Position numbers and translations under genes: made by a program. Source: Azospirillum ramasamyi (lineage in GTDB: Bacteria; Pseudomonadota; Alphaproteobacteria; Azospirillales; Azospirillaceae). From it: a stretch of 64,000 nt of DNA. The stretch is from positions 215,001 through 279,000 of the forward strand of contig NZ_CP029829.1 of NCBI RefSeq assembly GCF_003233655.1, in the 5' to 3' direction. The notes under the pieces are model-generated. The model was not told the origin of the DNA. It worked only from the letters and a program-made list of their open reading frames with translations, and searched no databases. Below, in pieces: positions 18,165-25,690 of this stretch (the stretch's first letter is position 1; every line of letters begins with the position of its first letter).

Positions 18165-19586
18165 TTACAAGCCGCCGGCCGTGGCGGCCTCCGCCGGCGA
18201 TGCGTCAGTCCGCCGCAGCTGGAGGGGAAAGCGCAGGGTGAAGGTGGTGCCGCCACCCGGCGTGTCGCCGATGGAGACGCTGCCGCCATGCGCGGCCATG
18301 GTGCGCGCGACGATGGAAAGCCCGAGCCCCGCGCCGCCGGACTCCGCGCGCGCCGTGTCCCGGTCGCGGCAGCCCTGCCAGAAGCGTTCGAAGACCTGGG
18401 AGCGGAGGGCGGGCGGGATTCCGGGGCCGCGGTCGATCACCCGCAACAGCGGTTCGCCCGTGGCGGAGACCGCCACCTCGATGCTGACCGTGCTGTCGGC
18501 GGGGGCATGGCAAACGGCATTCTCCACGAGGTTGCGCAGGGCGCGGAACAGCGGGTCGTGGGCGCCGCGCACCGGCAGGGGAGCCTCCCGTCCGACAACC
18601 TCGATCCCGCGGCGCCTGCCCAAGGCCAGCGGGGCGATGTGGGCCGCGACCTCCACCGCAAGCGCGCTCAGGTCGACGCTGTCGCCCGGCGCGATCCGCA
18701 AGGCGTCCAGCCGGGCGAGGTCGAGCAGCTGGTCCACCAGCCGGGTCATCCCGGCGACATCCGCGCGGATCGGGGCACCCGGTGCGCCGATCAGCGCCAG
18801 ATGGGCATCCAGCACCGCGAGCGGCGTGCGCAGCTCGTGCGCGGCGTCGGCGATGAAGCTGCGCTGGGCCCGGTAGCCGGCTTCCAGACGGTCCAGCGCC
18901 TGGTTCACCGCGCGGACCAGCGGCAGGACCTCGCGCGGCATGCCGTCTTCCGGCAGGCGTTCCGACACGCTGTCCGGCCCGATCGCGGCGGCACGGGCGG
19001 AGGCACGGCGCAGGGGCCGCAGGCCGCGATGGATGATGACGAGGTTGACGAGGATCAGAACCAGGGCGAAGGGCAGCCAGATCCAGCCGAAATGCTCGAC
19101 GAACTCCTCCAGCAGCCACTCGATGTGCAGTTCCTCCTCGCCGGAGACCACCTGGATCCACAGGCGGCGCTCGCCGATCTCGATGCGGCGGCTCAATCCG
19201 TAGAGCGCCGGTTCGCCGTCGCGCGCCGGCACCCGGAAGACGCTGTGCGACCGCCCGGACCCGGTCGGGTCGAGCGGACCCGCCACCCCGTCGGAGCCGA
19301 GCAGCAGCCGTCCGTCACCGTCGACGATGGCGAAGGAGGCGGCATTCACCCGCAGCATCGCACGGACCGGCTCCGGCAGGACGGCGACCAGCCGGTCGTC
19401 GGGCCCGCGCACCGCCTTTTCGATCACGCGGGCGACGCCGGACAGGGTGCGCTGGCGCATCCGGTCGTGGGTGTCCTTGAATTCGACATAGAGCAGCAGC
19501 GCCGTGACCGCGACCGCCAGCAGAGTCACCAGCACGAGCCAGCGCGCGATGGCGGCCATCAGGGAGGGCGGCGGCTTGCCGGTCAT
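18165..19586 (-). CDS. Two-component sensor histidine kinase (TctE/QseC-like)
   Basis: 473 residues starting at the ATG at 19586, which overlaps the response-regulator stop (ATGA). Transmembrane helices at about 14-34 and 167-186 bound a periplasmic sensor loop of about 130 residues. HAMP follows, then HisKA with the phospho-acceptor H250 (DAAHELRTPLAVLD) and HATPase with NLVENAVCHAP, GPGIPP and GAGLGLSI. The open frame runs on upstream to 20414, but that part is antisense-type noise through the regulator gene. Signal unknown; the nearby Bug receptors suggest a carboxylate sensor. Confidence 0.92.
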   Translation of the reverse strand: MTGKPPPSLMAAIARWLVLVTLLAVAVTALLLYVEFKDTHDRMRQRTLSGVARVIEKAVRGPDDRLVAVLPEPVRAMLRVNAASFAIVDGDGRLLLGSDGVAGPLDPTGSGRSHSVFRVPARDGEPALYGLSRRIEIGERRLWIQVVSGEEELHIEWLLEEFVEHFGWIWLPFALVLILVNLVIIHRGLRPLRRASARAAAIGPDSVSERLPEDGMPREVLPLVRAVNQALDRLEAGYRAQRSFIADAAHELRTPLAVLDAHLALIGAPGAPIRADVAGMTRLVDQLLDLARLDALRIAPGDSVDLSALAVEVAAHIAPLALGRRRGIEVVGREAPLPVRGAHDPLFRALRNLVENAVCHAPADSTVSIEVAVSATGEPLLRVIDRGPGIPPALRSQVFERFWQGCRDRDTARAESGGAGLGLSIVARTMAAHGGSVSIGDTPGGGTTFTLRFPLQLRRTDASPAEAATAGGL

Positions 19587-20308
19587 CCGCCATTCTCCGG
19601 GCCGCTCACCGCGCCGTTCTCCGGGCCGGTTCCGGGCTGCTCCTCGATCAGGATGTAGCCGATGCCGCGCAGGGTCTGGACGCCGGCGCTGGCGCCCGCC
19701 GCCTGCAGGCGCTTGCGCAGCCGGTGGATCAGCACCTCCACCGCGTTGGAGCCGACCTCCTTGCCGAAGCCGTAGAGGTCGTTCTCCAGCGCCGCCTTCG
19801 ACACCACGCGGCCGGCTCGGCGCAACAGCAGTTCCAGCGCGTCCAGTTCCCGCCGGCTGAGGTCGAGCGGCTGGCCGCCGACGGCCGCCACCCGGCCGGC
19901 CGAATCGAGGGCGATGTTCCCGAGTTGCAGCACCATTCCCAGCGCCGCGCCCGGCCGGCGCAGCAGGGCGCGGATGCGCGCCACCAGCTCTTCCAATGCG
20001 AAGGGCTTCAGCAGGTAGTCGTCGGCCCCCAGGTTGAGGCCCCGCACCCGGTCGTCCACCGCGTCGCGGGCGGTCAGGATCAGCACCGGGGTGGTGTCGG
20101 CCTTCGCCCGCAGGGCGGACAGCAAGCTCAGCCCATCGGCATCGGGCAGACCCAGGTCGAGCAGCACGGCGTCGAAGCCGGCCACCGCCAGGGCGGCCGA
20201 CGCCTCCTCCGCGCTGTGGACGGAGTCGACGGCGAAGCCGGCCTTGCGCAGCCCTTCCGCGGTCAGGGCCGCGAGCCGGCGGTTGTCTTCGATCAGCAGC
20301 AGCCGCAA
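19583..20308 (-). CDS. OmpR/PhoB-family response regulator (TctD-like)
   Basis: 241 residues. The receiver domain has the acidic pocket (LIEDN), phosphorylated D51 in VLLDLGLPD and K in LKPF. The DNA-binding winged helix ends in HRLRKRLQ and RGIGYIL. The last residues contain a duplicated GPENG motif, a small unusual tail. It is co-translated with the sensor kinase. TctD/TctE-type systems often control tricarboxylate uptake, which fits the two TctC/Bug genes 2.2 kb away; this link is inference. Confidence 0.92.
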   Translation of the reverse strand: MRLLLIEDNRRLAALTAEGLRKAGFAVDSVHSAEEASAALAVAGFDAVLLDLGLPDADGLSLLSALRAKADTTPVLILTARDAVDDRVRGLNLGADDYLLKPFALEELVARIRALLRRPGAALGMVLQLGNIALDSAGRVAAVGGQPLDLSRRELDALELLLRRAGRVVSKAALENDLYGFGKEVGSNAVEVLIHRLRKRLQAAGASAGVQTLRGIGYILIEEQPGTGPENGAVSGPENGG

Positions 20309-20394
20309 GGCGGTGGCCTTCCAGAACCGGTGGGGAGGCGGGGTGGCGTGCCGCGACTCTCCGCCTTTTGCGCCGCCACCGCAAGCCGGGGCAA

Positions 20395-20435
20395 GGAAAC
20401 GGCCCTTTCCCCACGGATGGGAAAGGGCCGTTTCC
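20395..20435 (-). terminator. Strong hairpin, 17-bp perfect stem
   Basis: Arms GGAAACGGCCCTTTCCC and GGGAAAGGGCCGTTTCC are perfectly complementary around a 7-nt loop. It lies between the hydroxyacid dehydrogenase stop (20585) and the response-regulator start (20308), so it probably terminates the dehydrogenase transcript and insulates the regulator operon. Its symmetric ends would let it work in both directions. Confidence 0.75.
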
Positions 20436-20584
20436 GTCGTCGGGACGCGGTTATTCCGGCGAAGGCTCGCACTGACCTTTCAAGCGTTCGCCGGCCGCTG
20501 CGGCGGCGGCGCGCCCCTTGGCGCGGTAAAGCCTGCGTGGCGTTTGAACGCAATACGGAAGGTCAATTCATTGGCCTGCCGGTA

Positions 20585-21538
20585 TCAGACGATCGCGGTG
20601 TCCGGGATGGTGCCGGTCAGCACGGCGCGGACATTGTCGGCGATCATGTGGCCGGTGCGGACGCGCGCCTCGTCGGTGGTGGCGCCGATGTGCGGGGTCA
20701 GGATCAGGTTGGGCACGCCCTGGAACGGGTTGCCGGCCGGCAGCGGTTCCGTCGCGAAGACGTCCAGCAGGGCGCCGCCGAGATGACCGTCCTTCAGCGC
20801 CGCCGCCAGCGCCGCCTCGTCGACGATGCCGCCGCGGGCGACATTGACCAGGATGGTGCCGGGCTTCAGCCGGGCGATCACCTCGGCGCTGACCAGATTG
20901 TGGGTCTCCGGCGTGTAGGGCAGGTGGAGCGACAGCGCGTCGGCGGTGTCCCAGATGCGGTCGAACGACACCTTCTCCACCCCCATGCGGGCCCAGACCG
21001 GATCCTCGGCCGGCACGTGCGGATCGGCGGCGATCACCGTCATGTCCAATCCCTGGGCGCGGCGGGCGACATGGCGGCCGATGCGGCCGAAGCCGACAAT
21101 GCCCAGCGTCTTGCCCGATACCTCGCGCCCGATCAGCCGGCTGCGCGGCCATTTGCCGGCGACGACGTCGGGCGTGGCGAAATAGGTGGTGCCGCGCACC
21201 AGCATCATCAGGCCGGCGATGGCCAGTTCCGCCACCGACACCTCGTTGGCGCCGGTGGCCGGCAGGACGGCGATGCCGCGTTCCCGGCAGGCCTGCACGT
21301 CGATGTTGTCCAGCCCGACGCCCAGCCGGCCGACCGCCTTCAGGTTGGGAAAGGCTTCGAAGAAGGCGCCGCGGATCTCCGTCTCGTTGCGGATGCAGAT
21401 GGCGCGGGCGGTGCCGCCCATCGCATACAACTCGTCCAGGCGCTTGTAGAGCGTTTCGTCGTAATGGACGTCGAAGTCGCGGCGCAGATCGTCGACGGCG
21501 CTCGGCTGCATGAATTCGGAAATGATGATGTCGGGCAT
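20585..21538 (-). CDS. D-isomer 2-hydroxyacid dehydrogenase (SerA/sulfolactate type)
   Basis: 317 residues from the ATG at 21538; a TTG at 21556 is an alternative. NAD-binding motif GFGRIG (149-154) and catalytic R235, E264 and H283 (NVARGGIVDE, DVFATEPLP, TPHIGATTDE) are intact. The N-terminus MPDIIISEFM resembles (S)-sulfolactate dehydrogenase SlcC more than SerA, and no ACT domain is present, so serine biosynthesis is not the only option. It ends a minus-strand pair with the RraA-like gene, 28 bp apart. Confidence 0.85.
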   Translation of the reverse strand: MPDIIISEFMQPSAVDDLRRDFDVHYDETLYKRLDELYAMGGTARAICIRNETEIRGAFFEAFPNLKAVGRLGVGLDNIDVQACRERGIAVLPATGANEVSVAELAIAGLMMLVRGTTYFATPDVVAGKWPRSRLIGREVSGKTLGIVGFGRIGRHVARRAQGLDMTVIAADPHVPAEDPVWARMGVEKVSFDRIWDTADALSLHLPYTPETHNLVSAEVIARLKPGTILVNVARGGIVDEAALAAALKDGHLGGALLDVFATEPLPAGNPFQGVPNLILTPHIGATTDEARVRTGHMIADNVRAVLTGTIPDTAIV

Positions 21539-21566
21539 GGCGGAAGGCTCGATCAAGAGGGATGAG

Positions 21567-22235
21567 TCAGAGCGTGATGCCGGCGGCGTCCAGATAGGGC
21601 TTCAGGTTCAGCAGCTCGATGGTCGTTTCGCCGGCTTCCAGCTTGTGGCGGTAGGCCTCTTCCGCGGCCTCGCGGGCGGCGGCCTTCTCCAGCGTGTCGG
21701 CGGCCAGATCGCGGGGCACCACCACCACGCCGTCGTCGTCGGCGACCACGATGTCGCCGGCCGTCACCATCACGCCGCCGCAGACGATGGTCGTGTTGAC
21801 GTCGCCCTTGGCGTCGGTCTTGTTGGTGCCCTTCATGTTGGTACCGCGGCAGAAGACGGGGAAACCCATGTCGCGGATGGCGGACGCATCGCGCACGCAG
21901 CCGTCGATGACCAGCCCGCCCAGGCCGCGGGCGATGGCCGACGCGGTCAGCACGTCGCCCCAGGGGCCGGCGTCGGTCATGGCCTTGAAATCGACGACCA
22001 GGATGTCGCCCGGCTTCGCCAGAGCCACCGCGATGTGGATCATCAGGTTGTCGGTCGGCCCGCAGGACACGGTCAGCGCCGGCCCGCACAGCCGCATTCC
22101 GGGAAACAGCGGCTTGATCGGGTGGCCCATGGCGCCCTTCTTGCCCATAGCCTCGTGCAGGGTGGCGGGGGATTGGGCGCGCAGAGCCTCCACCGTCGCG
22201 GCGTCGGGGCGGACGAAATCCTTGTGAACGGTCAT
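21567..22235 (-). CDS. RraA-like aldolase/oxaloacetate decarboxylase family
   Basis: 222 residues. Motifs GDVLTASAIARGLGGLVIDGCVRD and VVVADDDGVVVVPR are those of 4-hydroxy-4-methyl-2-oxoglutarate/4-carboxy-4-hydroxy-2-oxoadipate aldolases; the Arg-Asp of CVRD binds the metal and substrate. RNase-E inhibition (true RraA) is unlikely in this subgroup. It is paired with a 2-hydroxyacid dehydrogenase and divergent from a Bug receptor gene, suggesting a small catabolic module for a hydroxylated or keto-acid substrate taken up from outside. Confidence 0.87.
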   Translation of the reverse strand: MTVHKDFVRPDAATVEALRAQSPATLHEAMGKKGAMGHPIKPLFPGMRLCGPALTVSCGPTDNLMIHIAVALAKPGDILVVDFKAMTDAGPWGDVLTASAIARGLGGLVIDGCVRDASAIRDMGFPVFCRGTNMKGTNKTDAKGDVNTTIVCGGVMVTAGDIVVADDDGVVVVPRDLAADTLEKAAAREAAEEAYRHKLEAGETTIELLNLKPYLDAAGITL

Positions 22236-22529
22236 GCCGGGAGCACCCTTCCGAAAATTATCGCCCCAGGGCCGGCGCTGTGCCGAACTCCCCGCAAGGC
22301 GGGTGAACCATGATAGATAAACAAGTATTAGAATATTTACACGTAGCTGAAAATATCCAAACGGTGGTTGATCGACAAAAAATCGCCTTTACGATGGGGT
22401 GGCCGAAAGAAGGCGCCCGGTTGGCGTCTCAAGATAGATAAAAAGCAATTTAAAGATGTGGCGTCCGGCTGGCGGCGGTTCCGGGACGGTCCCGGCTGTA
22501 CAGCGGATGCGAACCGAAGGAGGCCATGT

Positions 22530-23630
22530 ATGAATATGAACGCGCGTCCCGCCATGCGGGCTGGATCGACAGGAGCGGCCGCCGGTCCGGCCGGAGCCGG
22601 ACGGTTCGGGGGCCTGTCGCGCGTGCTGCGGCGGCGTGCCGCCCGGCTGGCCGCCCGCCTGGCCGGCGCCGCCGGGATCGCCGCCTCCGCGCTGGCCGCG
22701 GCCTTCGGGCTGGCGGGGCCGGGCGCGGCCTGGGCGGCCTATCCTGAGAAGCCGATCACCCTGATCGTCGGCTATGCGGCCGGCGGCGGCTCCGACTTCA
22801 TCGTCCGCTCGCTCGCCCCCTTCATCGAGAAGGAATTGGGCGGCACCACCCGCGTCATCGTGATGAACCGTCCCGGTGCCGGCGGCGAGATCGGCTTCGC
22901 CGCCATCGCCGACGCCGCACCGGACGGCTACACCATCGGGCTGATCAACTCGCCCAACGTCGTGACGATCCCGATCGAACGCCAGGCCCGCTTTTCGCTG
23001 GACCGGCTCGACCCGCTCTACAACCTGGTCGACGATCCCGGCTCCTTCGTCGTCCACAAGGACAGCCCCCATCAGACGCTGGCCGACGTCGCCGCCTTCG
23101 CCAAGGCCAACCCCAACAGCGTGACGGTCGGCACCACCGGCATCGGATCGGACGACCATCTGGCGATGCTGATGTTCCAGCGCCTGACCCAGACCCGCCT
23201 GACCCATGTGCCCTTTCCGGGCAGCGCCGACGCCCACCGCGCGCTTCTGGGGCGGCACATCCAGGTGACCTCGATGAACATCGGCGAATCGGCGCGGGCG
23301 CGCGAAGGCGATCCCATCCGCATCCTGGGCGTGATGACCGAGGAGCGGTCGGTCCAGGCCGCCGACGTGCCGTCCTTCAAGGAACAGGGGTTCGACGTGA
23401 AGATGGCGTCGCTGCGCGGTCTTGCCGCACCGGTCGGGCTGCCGCCGGACATCCGCGCCAAGCTGGTGGATGCCATCGGCAAGGCCGTGCTGCACCCGGA
23501 GTTCCAGGAGATCGCCCGCAAGGCCTATCAGCCGCTGCGCCTGCTGCCCCCCGATCAGTATGCGGAGGAGTTGAAGACCCAGGAGGCGACCTTCCGCGCC
23601 ATGTGGAAGGAAACGCCCTGGCTGAAATGA
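22530..23630 (+). CDS. Bug/TctC-family periplasmic substrate-binding protein
   Basis: 366 residues from the ATG at 22530, with AAGGAGG 8 nt upstream. An unusually long N-terminal region (about 70 residues, Ala/Arg/Gly-rich) leads into the signal peptide ending near AWAA. The mature protein begins YPEKPITLIVGYAAGGGSD, the TctC hallmark, and has NRPGAGGEIGFAAIA and DGYTIGLINSP. It would capture a carboxylate in the periplasm for a tripartite tricarboxylate transporter, but no tctA/tctB is in the window. It is convergent with a close paralogue across a shared terminator. Confidence 0.92.
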   Translation: MNMNARPAMRAGSTGAAAGPAGAGRFGGLSRVLRRRAARLAARLAGAAGIAASALAAAFGLAGPGAAWAAYPEKPITLIVGYAAGGGSDFIVRSLAPFIEKELGGTTRVIVMNRPGAGGEIGFAAIADAAPDGYTIGLINSPNVVTIPIERQARFSLDRLDPLYNLVDDPGSFVVHKDSPHQTLADVAAFAKANPNSVTVGTTGIGSDDHLAMLMFQRLTQTRLTHVPFPGSADAHRALLGRHIQVTSMNIGESARAREGDPIRILGVMTEERSVQAADVPSFKEQGFDVKMASLRGLAAPVGLPPDIRAKLVDAIGKAVLHPEFQEIARKAYQPLRLLPPDQYAEELKTQEATFRAMWKETPWLK

Positions 23631-23672
23631 CGATCGCCGCACGGGTCGGCGAGACGGTCATGCGGACATGAA

Positions 23673-23705
23673 AAAGGGCGCCGGCCATTGGCCGGCGCCC
23701 TTTCC
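23673..23705. terminator. Bidirectional terminator between the two Bug genes
   Basis: Stem AAAGGGCGCCGGCC / GGCCGGCGCCCTTT with a 3-nt loop, A-rich on the left and TTTCC on the right. It sits between convergent genes (stops at 23630 and 23720), so it can serve both. Confidence 0.85.
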
Positions 23706-23719
23706 GTCGGTGCAAAGGC

Positions 23720-24688
23720 TTACTTCAGCCAGGGGTTCGTGGCCCACAGCTCGCGCAGTTCCTTGGTCGAGTCGGCCAGTTCGGCGGCATACTTCTCCGG
23801 CGGCAGCAGGCGGATCGGCTGGTACAGCTCCTTCGCCTTGGCCTGGAAGCCCGGATCGTTGGCGGCCTTGTCCAGCGCGTCGACCAGCTTGGTGCGGACG
23901 TCCGGCGGCAGCCCCTTCGGAGCGGCGATGCCGCGCAGCGACGACATCAGCGCGTTGAAGCCCTGCTCCTTGAAGGTCGCGACGTCGGGAGCCTGCTCCA
24001 CCTTCTTCTCGGCCATCACGCCCAGGACGGCGATGGGATCCTTCTGCTTGTACTGCATCGCCTCGCCGATGTTCACGGCGCTCAGCATGATCTTCTTGTT
24101 GGCCAGCGCCGCCTCGTTGGCGGCGGAGCCCTGGAACGGCACATGGGTGAAGGTCACGCCGGCCTGGCGCTGGAACACCAGCATCGCCAGATGGTCGTCC
24201 GATCCGATGCCGGTGGTGCCGACCGTCACGCCGTTGGGGTTGGCCTTGGCGAAGGTCACCACGTCGGCCAGCGTCTTGAACTGCCCTTCGTTGTGGACCG
24301 CGAAGGAGCTGGGATCGTCGACCAGGTTGTAGAGCGGGTCGAGCCGGTCCAGCGAGTAGCGGGCCTGGCGTTCGATCGGGATGGCGTTGACGTTGGGCGA
24401 GTTGATGGCGCCGATGGTGTAGCCGTCGGGGGCCGAGTCGGCGATGGCGGCGAAACCGATCTCGCCGCCGGCGCCCGGCTTGTTCACCACCTCGACCCGG
24501 GCGCCGTCGCCCAGCTGCTTCTCAAGGAAGGGCGCCAGGGCGCGAATCAGCAGGTCGGTGCCGCCGCCGGCGCCGAAGGCCACGATCACCGTGACCGGCT
24601 TCTCCGGATAGGCCGCCTCGGCGTTCGTGGCCGACATGAACATCGCGCCGGCCGCAGCCGCCAGGGTCAGAGACTTCCAGAACTTCAT
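23720..24688 (-). CDS. Bug/TctC-family periplasmic substrate-binding protein
   Basis: 322 residues with a standard signal peptide (MKFWKSLTLAAAAGAMFMSA, cleavage near AEA). The mature part opens YPEKPVTVIVAFGAGGGTD and contains NKPGAGGEIGFAAIADSAPDG. It is closely related along its length to the receptor at 22530-23630: both share SLDRLDPLYNLVDD, VTVGTTGIGSDDHLAML and an end reading PWLK, so the pair arose by duplication in inverted orientation. GGGGG-type Shine-Dalgarno precedes the ATG. No transporter membrane genes adjoin it. Confidence 0.93.
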   Translation of the reverse strand: MKFWKSLTLAAAAGAMFMSATNAEAAYPEKPVTVIVAFGAGGGTDLLIRALAPFLEKQLGDGARVEVVNKPGAGGEIGFAAIADSAPDGYTIGAINSPNVNAIPIERQARYSLDRLDPLYNLVDDPSSFAVHNEGQFKTLADVVTFAKANPNGVTVGTTGIGSDDHLAMLVFQRQAGVTFTHVPFQGSAANEAALANKKIMLSAVNIGEAMQYKQKDPIAVLGVMAEKKVEQAPDVATFKEQGFNALMSSLRGIAAPKGLPPDVRTKLVDALDKAANDPGFQAKAKELYQPIRLLPPEKYAAELADSTKELRELWATNPWLK

Positions 24689-25285
24689 GATCCCCCCTTG
24701 TGATGATGCGCCACGCGGGGGCGGACCGGAGTCGGCCCGCCACGCGCGGAACTAGGGCTGCGCCGGCCCGGCACGGCGCGGATCGGCAGCCATTCCGACA
24801 GGTTCGGCTGTAATCGCGAGGGATGCCGGCCTTAACGCCGCTGAATATCTGAGGATGTTCCTACATCAGCAAGAACAGACCTTCAATGGCGCAGCATACG
24901 ATTTCGCGGCGTCGCGTCAATACACCGCAGAATATTGGGGAGGATTGGTGAATGTAATGTGGTTCATTAAATAAATACTGCGTATTGGTTCGGGTAACGC
25001 GCAAATTTTGTTGGATTCTGTTTGCGCAAGGCAAGTCGAGAATCGCTGACGGATAGTCGTCTTGCGCTCGCCACCCGTCGGCGGCGTCTAACGCGAAGTT
25101 GTATATCTTCCATACGATTTGCCGGAGCGTCTATAAAATTTCTCTTTATTGGAGAACATATAATGGTATTACGTCTTTATGATACGCACCACATTCTCCA
25201 CCTCCCGCGCTTCTCGTTCCGCTGATGCGGACGCGGCGCAAAAAGGCGGTCGTCGATAGCCATCGATCCGGGGCATTCCCAGGCG
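24689..25285. other. Intergenic, AT-richer spacer between Bug gene and rpmJ
   Basis: About 600 bp. The stretch 24930-25170 is clearly AT-richer than the genome and contains no credible gene; a 67-codon frame at 25022 lacks a ribosome-binding site and any recognisable motif. It should hold the promoter of the minus-strand Bug gene. Confidence 0.6.
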
Positions 25286-25314
25286 TTGACAGTCGGTGGG
25301 CACCGCACTATGGT
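25286..25314 (+). promoter_or_regulatory. Sigma-70 type promoter of rpmJ
   Basis: TTGACA at 25286-25291, a 17-bp spacer, and TATGGT at 25309-25314. The -35 is a perfect consensus match and the -10 matches four of six. It lies 43 bp before the rpmJ start codon, an appropriate distance. Confidence 0.75.
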
Positions 25315-25356
25315 GCGCGCCTTCAATCGAGCCGCCGAGCGTTCAGGAACAGCATC

Positions 25357-25482
25357 ATGAAAATCGTCAACTCCCTGAAGTCGATGAAGACGCGCCACAA
25401 GGCCTGCCGCGTGATCCGCCGCAAGGGCCGCGTCTACGTCATCAACAAGCAGAACCCCCGTTTCAAGGCCCGCCAGGGCTGA
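25357..25482 (+). CDS. rpmJ: Ribosomal protein bL36, zinc-free (C-minus) form
   Basis: 41 residues beginning [14 protein letters not shown] and ending NPRFKARQG, the L36 signature end. The CxxC...C...H zinc ribbon of E. coli L36 is absent; only one cysteine (C17) remains, so this is the zinc-independent type. It is a 50S-subunit protein near the peptidyl-transferase centre. It is a single-gene unit with its own promoter and a strong terminator downstream. The frame is open back to 25225, but the ATG at 25357 matches family length. Confidence 0.95.
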   Translation: MKIVNSLKSMKTRHKACRVIRRKGRVYVINKQNPRFKARQG

Positions 25483-25550
25483 TCGATCCGTAAGGATCGA
25501 TCGACTGCGAGGCCGGGCATCGCGCCCAGCCTCTCCGTCATCGGGTGTTT

Positions 25551-25590
25551 ACGCAAGAGCCGCGCCTTCGGGTGCGGCTCTTGCGTTTTC
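25551..25590 (+). terminator. Rho-independent terminator of rpmJ
   Basis: Perfect 13-bp stem ACGCAAGAGCCGC / GCGGCTCTTGCGT with a 10-nt loop and a TTTT tail, 69 bp after the rpmJ stop. Confidence 0.9.
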
Positions 25591-25690
25591 AGGCCGCCCT
25601 CATAGGAAGCGGCGCCGTCTTGTATTGGGATCGCGGCGGATGGTACGTGTGGCGGACAAGTTCGCCGCAACGGGATAAGGACCGTCCGCA

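Noticed and set aside
18165..20414. A single 749-codon kinase-regulator fusion frame
   Set aside because: The part upstream of 19586 is a shifted frame through the response regulator; the two genes are separate, overlapping by an ATGA.
25022..25225. A 67-codon frame in the AT-rich spacer before rpmJ
   Set aside because: No ribosome-binding site, no recognisable motif, and unlike coding composition for this genome.
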